The position numbers and the translations under genes were made by a program. This document shows, piece by piece, positions 6,099-9,532 of a DNA stretch of 9,532 nucleotides. Source of the stretch: Acidimicrobiales bacterium (GTDB taxonomy: Bacteria > Actinomycetota > Acidimicrobiia > Acidimicrobiales > Acidimicrobilacustridaceae). The stretch lies in assembly GCA_023264135.1 (NCBI GenBank), contig JALQSZ010000045.1, forward strand, positions 1 through 9,532, given 5' to 3'. Position 1 is the stretch's first letter. Each line of letters begins with the position of its first letter. A model generated the notes under the pieces. That model did not search any database. It was not told where the DNA came from and saw only the letters and a list, made by a program, of their open reading frames with translations.

Positions 6099-7402
6099 GC
6101 GGTCCTCCCAAGATGTCCGGGAACAATTGCGATGGGAACTGCGTGTGCATTGAGGTGAACCTGCGGCGGATCAAGATTCGAAAGCAGCTCGGCGACCGCG
6201 GTAGTGATGGAACCCATCGCCGAGCGAGGCGGCGCAGTTCCGTCGTTCAGAAATGATTCGATTTCTCGACGAATCGGAACCATGACCGGCGTAGGAAGCG
6301 AGTGCGAAGGAACGGCCTCGTCCATGAGATGGAGAATTGTTCGTGTGAGCTCGGATCGTTGGCGAGTCGACCGCGGAGCTCCGATAGTCACGAGAAGAAG
6401 TCGATTGCTTTCGACGCCGAGTTCGAGCAGGTCGCGCAAAGTTTGTAATGCTCGATGCACGCCGCTGATTCCGGCGCGTGATGTCACCACCACGAGGTCG
6501 GCGGTAGTCGCGAGTTGTCGAGCGAGAAGGTTTCGATCTTCGATGTCGATGGAACCGGTTTGTTCTTCGCCCTCGAAGTCGGAATCTGTGTCGGCGACAA
6601 CGAGGTCGTAAGCGTGTCGGGCCGATGCGAGTGCCGCCAATGTTGTGCGACGTCGCAAAGTGCACCAGTCGCGATGTCGACGTAAACCCGGCAACACGTC
6701 GTAACCGTGACGAGGGCTGAACCAGAAGAGCGAACGAACATCATCAGGCGACGGAGAAGTCGTTCGATGGAGGTCGACAAGTTCTTGGAATCCAGGCACG
6801 ACATCGCCGAGATCGTGAAGGAGTGCTTGATCGGCATTGAGGCTTGCATCGAGAAGCGAAACGCGTTCAAACCCCAACCTGAATTGTGTTTGCGAAGGTG
6901 ACGCAAAATGTGTCGCAATCGCCATTGCTGTGGTGGAGGTTCCAGTTCCTCCGGCTCCGAGGACGGCGATGAGTCGACCAACCGATTGTGCGTCGCTTGG
7001 AGCTTGAGTGAGAGGGGATGGAACTTGTCGATCGACGCCGAACGCATGATCAGCGAGCGCAGAGAGGAGATCCTCTGGCGTAAGGGGTTGCGAAAGAGTG
7101 CAGGCAACTCCGAGTGAAACCCAGTCGCGGCGCGGAGTTCCATCGGTGATGACAATCGGAACGCAGCGCGCTTCTCGTGCCGATTCGATGATGTCGCGGT
7201 CGAGTCCGGAACAATCCTCGCCGAGAAGTACGGCGGAAAACCGCCGGTCGGATCGCAAACGCGAACGCACTTCGTCAACGGAAACACATCGGATGAATTC
7301 GAGAGGGACCATTGACGTGTTTGACCATCGCCCAACGTCTGCAAGCCATGCGGAGCGTGGACGAGCGGTACCTAGAACAACGAAGTGTTCGTTTGTCATC
7401 AT
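6095..7402 (-). CDS. CpaE/TadZ-like MinD-family ATPase with degenerate P-loop
   Basis: The 435-aa product has an N-terminal receiver-like domain (about 5-122) with little sign of a full phospho-acceptor set. A MinD/ParA-type domain follows at about 142-405: P-loop region VLGAGGTGTSTTAMAIA (148-164), LLDASLNAD (183-191), YDLVVADTDSD (265-275) and LVVVTSRAGISGVHRA (303-318). In CpaE/TadZ proteins this domain places the pilus machine, often at a pole. Both lysines of the deviant Walker A motif are absent (Ala 150 and Thr 155), as I recall for the actinobacterial Ssd/CpaE-like proteins (for example Rv3660c, where the loop reads like GGAGAS). ATP binding may be weak or used only for structure. It could also affect septum placement, as proposed for Ssd. 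The start ATG (first of two) overlaps the upstream stop as ATGA. Confidence 0.88.
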   Translation of the reverse strand: MMTNEHFVVLGTARPRSAWLADVGRWSNTSMVPLEFIRCVSVDEVRSRLRSDRRFSAVLLGEDCSGLDRDIIESAREARCVPIVITDGTPRRDWVSLGVACTLSQPLTPEDLLSALADHAFGVDRQVPSPLTQAPSDAQSVGRLIAVLGAGGTGTSTTAMAIATHFASPSQTQFRLGFERVSLLDASLNADQALLHDLGDVVPGFQELVDLHRTTSPSPDDVRSLFWFSPRHGYDVLPGLRRHRDWCTLRRRTTLAALASARHAYDLVVADTDSDFEGEEQTGSIDIEDRNLLARQLATTADLVVVTSRAGISGVHRALQTLRDLLELGVESNRLLLVTIGAPRSTRQRSELTRTILHLMDEAVPSHSLPTPVMVPIRREIESFLNDGTAPPRSAMGSITTAVAELLSNLDPPQVHLNAHAVPIAIVPGHLGRTA

Positions 7403-8148
7403 CGGGCCACCGAAGAACGTGCAAGGGGACCGGTCGTCGAGGACCGAGTTCCTGTGGTGTCGCCGGCGAGGGTCGACCGGACAACCGTGATCGATGCCAC
7501 CTGGGCGGCATGGACGGCATCGAGCAACTGATCGGCCGATGCAAGAGCCAGCGTGATGATCAGTTTCCCGGAACTGCCGAGCGCACCAGATTTCGCGTCA
7601 GAGACACGAATGACATCTGCATCCCGTGCAAGCACAGTTGTTGTGGCGTCGGTTCCGGAACCGTAGGTGGCAAGCACATCAACGCGTTCGCCGGAACGAA
7701 GATCGCCGTTGAGTGCTCGATCGCGATCGACGGGGAACGAAAACTCGCGGGTCGGTTCCGTGGGGCCCCCTGTGAGAACCGCACTTCGTTGAACGAGTTC
7801 GCCTTCGCCAATTGGAGCGATTGCGACCGCGCCAGCAAGTGAGTCAATTGAGGAGAATGCTCGGAGTTCTTGTGCAGTGTTCTTTTCGATCGTTTCGGTT
7901 GAGAGTGTCGAACTGTCGAGGCGTTCACCAACCACAAGTGGACGCCGAGCGATCACGATCGATTGCCGAGCAGTTCCCCCTGCGCCGGTAACCGCGAGAA
8001 ACGCGGCGAGTGCTGCAGCGCTAACGAGGAGGCCGCCAACAATCGACCGGCTATTTGGTCGTCGAGATCGGAGATGACTGATTCTTCGTGTCGGTGAGGG
8101 CTGTTTTTCTTTTTGCGTTTCGGGGGGTGTGGTGTTGAAACCGCGCAT
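7399..8148 (-). CDS. CpaB/RcpC-like SAF-domain protein (first gene of Tad operon)
   Basis: The 249-aa protein has a basic, polar cytoplasmic N-terminus (1-33), one membrane helix (about 35-56) and an SAF-like domain (about 62-123) with VIARRPLVVGERLDSSTL (65-82) and PIGEGELVQRSAV (112-124). A CpaB-type C-terminal domain follows, containing the family-typical GDLRSGERVDVLATY (148-162) and strands up to about 225. CpaB proteins of didermic bacteria work in the periplasm near the secretin; in monoderms they are thought to be envelope components of the Tad machine. The start ATG at 8146-8148 has GCGGAGAG about 8 nt upstream. The open frame back to 8235 is mostly Arg/Ser-rich and has no ribosome-binding site. 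A C6 run and two A5 runs lie in codons 8-15. Confidence 0.85.
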   Translation of the reverse strand: MRGFNTTPPETQKEKQPSPTRRISHLRSRRPNSRSIVGGLLVSAAALAAFLAVTGAGGTARQSIVIARRPLVVGERLDSSTLSTETIEKNTAQELRAFSSIDSLAGAVAIAPIGEGELVQRSAVLTGGPTEPTREFSFPVDRDRALNGDLRSGERVDVLATYGSGTDATTTVLARDADVIRVSDAKSGALGSSGKLIITLALASADQLLDAVHAAQVASITVVRSTLAGDTTGTRSSTTGPLARSSVAR

Positions 8149-8189
8149 GACGATCGCTCTCCGCTCTTGTCGCCGTCTGTGGGGGTCGC

Positions 8190-8218
8190 AAGGTACGGAG
8201 CGTGACGATCGGTGGGAA
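8190..8218 (-). promoter_or_regulatory. Candidate promoter of the Tad operon
   Basis: On the minus strand TTCCCA (8218-8213) and TACCTT (8195-8190) are separated by 17 nt. They match four of six -35 bases and the TAnnnT -10 pattern usual in Actinobacteria. Transcription would start near 8183, giving a leader of about 35 nt before the cpaB-like start at 8148. This is the only place upstream of the nine-gene operon with non-coding sequence. The call is by eye and weak on its own. Confidence 0.35.
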
Positions 8219-8220
8219 GA

Positions 8221-8232
8221 GGCCGTGCGGCC
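8221..8232. repeat. Inverted repeat between the divergent HTH gene and the Tad operon
   Basis: GGCCG-TG-CGGCC has 5-bp arms around 2 bp. It lies just upstream of the candidate -35 of the Tad operon and 41 bp before the HTH gene start, a natural place for an operator. A 9-bp direct repeat TGACGATCG also occurs at 8148-8156 and 8203-8211 in the same region. Both are short enough to arise by chance. Confidence 0.3.
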
Positions 8233-8273
8233 CATTTCGTTGGAAGGTGAGTTCCCCTACCGTCACGAATCTG

Positions 8274-8498
8274 ATGGACGAGAACATTGAATGGATGAGT
8301 TCAGCTGACGCTGCGGAGTATCTCGGCGTTCAATCGCGCACGCTGTATCGATTTATCGATGAAGGTCGCTTGGCGGCATATCGATTTGGTCGAGTTATTC
8401 GCTTGAAGCGAGTCGATGTCGATGCGTTCGTTCAGTCCTGTCGCATCGAACCAGGATCGCTGATCGATAGTTCATCGATCGCATCGACGACTGCGTAG
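8274..8498 (+). CDS. Small excisionase/MerR-like helix-turn-helix protein, candidate regulator
   Basis: The 74-aa product carries the HTH_17 fold from about residue 8 to 54: MSSADAAEYLGV, then QSRTLYRFIDEGRLAAYRFG (19-38) with recognition helix and wing, then VIRLKRVDVDAFV (40-52). The tail CRIEPGSL resembles what I recall from small actinobacterial HTH proteins ending in a PGxL motif. With no integrase nearby, a transcriptional role (BldC-like in size and fold) is more likely than excision. It diverges from the Tad operon over 125 bp, so it is the best local candidate for its control. The start is uncertain: ATG 8274 has no clear Shine-Dalgarno, but a TACCGT at 8258-8263 would allow a leaderless or very short-leader transcript; ATG 8295 and GTG 8247 are also in frame. 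The last 67 bp overlap the convergent gene 8432-8983. Confidence 0.82.
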   Translation: MDENIEWMSSADAAEYLGVQSRTLYRFIDEGRLAAYRFGRVIRLKRVDVDAFVQSCRIEPGSLIDSSSIASTTA

Positions 8499-8983
8499 AA
8501 CACTCCGCCGTCGGGGGTGTCGAGAACCATCAGTGATCGACTGAAGTTGCGAACTCGCCCGGTAATTGACGAAGAGCCGATCTGTAATGCGACGAAGTCG
8601 TTTGGTTCGACGCGGGAGGAGAGAAACGTTGGCCACGAAGTGGTGGAGTGGGCGAGGCCGTCGCCATCGAGTCGTTGTGTCGTGGCGCTTCGAACCGATG
8701 CGATCGCGTCGGTTCGGATGAGAGATCTACGCACGCCAGAGTGATCGAGCTCGACGCCGCCAAGACCAACAACGGTGAGGATTCCCCGGCGCTCAATTCC
8801 ACTCGCCATGGACACGATGACAAAGGACTCCGATTCGGCGAGATTGGCGAGCAGTCCGATAAGTGTGGCGTCCTCGGCTCTGTGTCGTTCGAGGGCTCCG
8901 AATCCGGCCCGCGATCGGACCGAGTCGGTCATGCGGGCACTGTCGAGGAGGTGACGAAGGGCGGGATCACTCACAGAGTCCAT
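8432..8983 (-). CDS. Unknown protein with two apparent small beta-barrel repeats
   Basis: I do not recognise a named family with certainty. The 183-aa product begins with a helical, charged part (about 1-50, with ALERHRAEDATLIGLLANLAE at 30-50). Two similar halves follow, about 54-99 and 130-174. Each has F-V and three strands with the pattern G[IR][LV]xxVxxxxx[VM]xLD (GILTVVGLGGVELD at 67-80; GRVRNFSRSLMVLD at 142-155), a Gly turn, and a strand ending DAI. This looks like a duplicated Sm-like/SH3-like barrel. There is no signal peptide or TM segment, so it is probably cytoplasmic. I recall loosely similar proteins near actinobacterial Tad-related ATPase genes. The ATG at 8981-8983 is chosen because the frame further upstream (to 9496) is low-complexity His/Arg-rich sequence antisense to phoH. 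No clear ribosome-binding site is seen. Confidence 0.75.
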   Translation of the reverse strand: MDSVSDPALRHLLDSARMTDSVRSRAGFGALERHRAEDATLIGLLANLAESESFVIVSMASGIERRGILTVVGLGGVELDHSGVRRSLIRTDAIASVRSATTQRLDGDGLAHSTTSWPTFLSSRVEPNDFVALQIGSSSITGRVRNFSRSLMVLDTPDGGVFYAVVDAIDELSISDPGSMRQD

Positions 8984-8988
8984 CTTCA

Positions 8989-8994
8989 GATAAT
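8989..8994 (+). promoter_or_regulatory. Candidate -10 element for phoH
   Basis: GATAAT matches five of six consensus -10 bases and would start transcription near 9001. I see no good -35. It lies in the short gap between the divergent genes at 8983 and 9011/9053. Confidence 0.3.
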
Positions 8995-9010
8995 CGGGGG
9001 ATTGGTCTCC

Positions 9011-9532
9011 ATGGGGGATGAGTCGTCCGGCCCTTCTAGGATTACGAGCCAGATGCCCAGCACAACAGTGAACGTCCATGTCCCCGGCAACCACCTGATG
9101 ACCGGCCTTCTCGGTCATCGCGACGAGTTGCTCCTTCTTATTGAAGATGCCTTCCCCGAGGCCGATGTTCATGTGCGCGGCAACGAGATCACGGTGTCGG
9201 GCGATCAGGCCGGCACGGTCGGCAAGTTGTTTGAAGAGCTTGTCGTTCTTCTTCAGCAAGGCCAGGTGCTCGAGCCGGTGTCTGTGCGTCGCAGCATTGA
9301 AATGGTGAAGGCCGATGAGCGTCCGAGTGAAGTGCTCACGACCGATGTGCTGAGAAGCGCCCGTGGCCGCATGGTTCGTCCGAAGACAAGTGGACAGAAG
9401 CGCTACATCGACGCCATTCGCAAAAACATCGTGACGTTTGGAATCGGCCCGGCGGGTACTGGCAAGAGTTGGCTCGCAGTGGCGATGGCGGTGCAAGCAC
9501 TGCAGGCGAAAGAGGTTGATCGCATCATCCTC
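9011..9532 (+). CDS. phoH: PhoH-family ATPase, N-terminal part (C-terminus outside window)
   Basis: The visible 174 codons encode a KH-like N-terminal region (from about 19, with FPEADVHVRGNEITVSGD), a linker with the conserved phrase ADERPSEVLTTDVLRSARGR, then VRPKTSGQKRYIDAIRKN and the P-loop GIGPAGTGKSWLA. This matches YbeZ/PhoH (PhoH2-like without a PIN domain in the part seen), a P-loop NTPase linked to RNA metabolism and, in many bacteria, next to the YbeY rRNA-maturation gene. All expected P-loop residues are present. Two starts are possible: ATG 9011 and, 14 codons later, ATG 9053; homology begins only after 9053. The candidate transcript start near 9001 allows either. It is divergent from the gene ending at 8432. 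The frame is open at the window end. Confidence 0.92.
   Translation, partial: MGDESSGPSRITSQMPSTTVNVHVPGNHLMTGLLGHRDELLLLIEDAFPEADVHVRGNEITVSGDQAGTVGKLFEELVVLLQQGQVLEPVSVRRSIEMVKADERPSEVLTTDVLRSARGRMVRPKTSGQKRYIDAIRKNIVTFGIGPAGTGKSWLAVAMAVQALQAKEVDRIIL

Noticed and set aside
7312..7842. A 176-codon plus-strand open frame
   Set aside because: It is antisense to the cpaB-like gene and the start of the cpaE-like gene, which have clear domains; its product looks like a shadow, rich in Arg, Cys and Gly.
8202..8273. Upstream extension of the HTH gene to 8202
   Set aside because: It would cover the candidate Tad promoter and adds residues with no family similarity; the HTH fold needs nothing before 8274.
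8274..8498. Phage excisionase or integrated-element marker
   Set aside because: The fold is excisionase-like, but no integrase, attachment-site repeat, tRNA or phage gene is visible in the window; small stand-alone HTH proteins of this type are common chromosomal regulators.
8984..9496. N-terminal extension of the barrel-repeat gene back to 9496
   Set aside because: The extra sequence is His/Arg-rich and antisense to phoH, whose KH-like region and P-loop are clear; the coherent protein begins at the ATG at 8983.
1..9532. Frequent CGATCG/GATCG words across the window, considered as a site or repeat family
   Set aside because: They are scattered inside coding sequence and fit the base composition and Asp/Ile/Arg codon use; no even spacing or extended common context was seen. 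A genome-wide expected-versus-observed count would be needed to say more.

Overview
The window looks chromosomal and actinobacterial, probably from a moderately high-GC member of Acidimicrobiia or a relative. This is inferred from the gene families: a CpaE-like ATPase of the actinobacterial Ssd type, very small TadE-like proteins, a Cys-paired secreted repeat family and a small HTH protein that I recall mostly from Actinobacteria. There are no rRNA, tRNA, CRISPR, transposase or integrase signals.

Layout. At the left edge (1-526, minus) lies the N-terminal part of an MFS_3-type transporter. Divergent from it, across about 100 bp holding a perfect 12-bp palindrome, is a secreted lipoprotein candidate with three copies of a Cys-paired repeat (626-1453, plus). 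Next, all on the minus strand and read right to left, comes a compact nine-gene Tad/Flp (type IVc) pilus operon (8148 down to 1470): a CpaB-like SAF protein, a CpaE/TadZ-like ATPase, the TadA motor ATPase, TadB, TadC, a small pilin-like protein, two TadE-like pseudopilins and a TadE/G-like protein. Six of the eight junctions are exact 4-nt ATGA overlaps and one is a 7-nt overlap. Only the pilin-like gene stands apart, with a 41-bp gap and a strong Shine-Dalgarno sequence of its own.

At the right, a 74-aa excisionase/MerR-like HTH gene (8274-8498, plus) diverges from the Tad operon across 125 bp that holds a candidate promoter and an inverted repeat, so it is the obvious candidate local regulator. 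Its 3' end overlaps by 67 bp the convergent gene 8432-8983 (minus), whose product appears to be an internally duplicated small beta-barrel protein. That gene diverges in turn, across 27-69 bp, from a PhoH-family ATPase gene cut by the window end.

How the genes fit together: TadA drives assembly through the TadB/TadC membrane platform, TadZ-like protein probably places the machine, CpaB-like protein is an envelope component, and the four small single-TM proteins are pilin and pseudopilin candidates. No prepilin peptidase (TadV/CpaA) and no secretin is present. A secretin is not expected in a monoderm cell; a peptidase must be encoded elsewhere. The main oddities are the non-canonical prepilin motifs, the lysine-less P-loop of the CpaE-like protein, the duplicated unknown protein beside phoH and the three-repeat lipoprotein.
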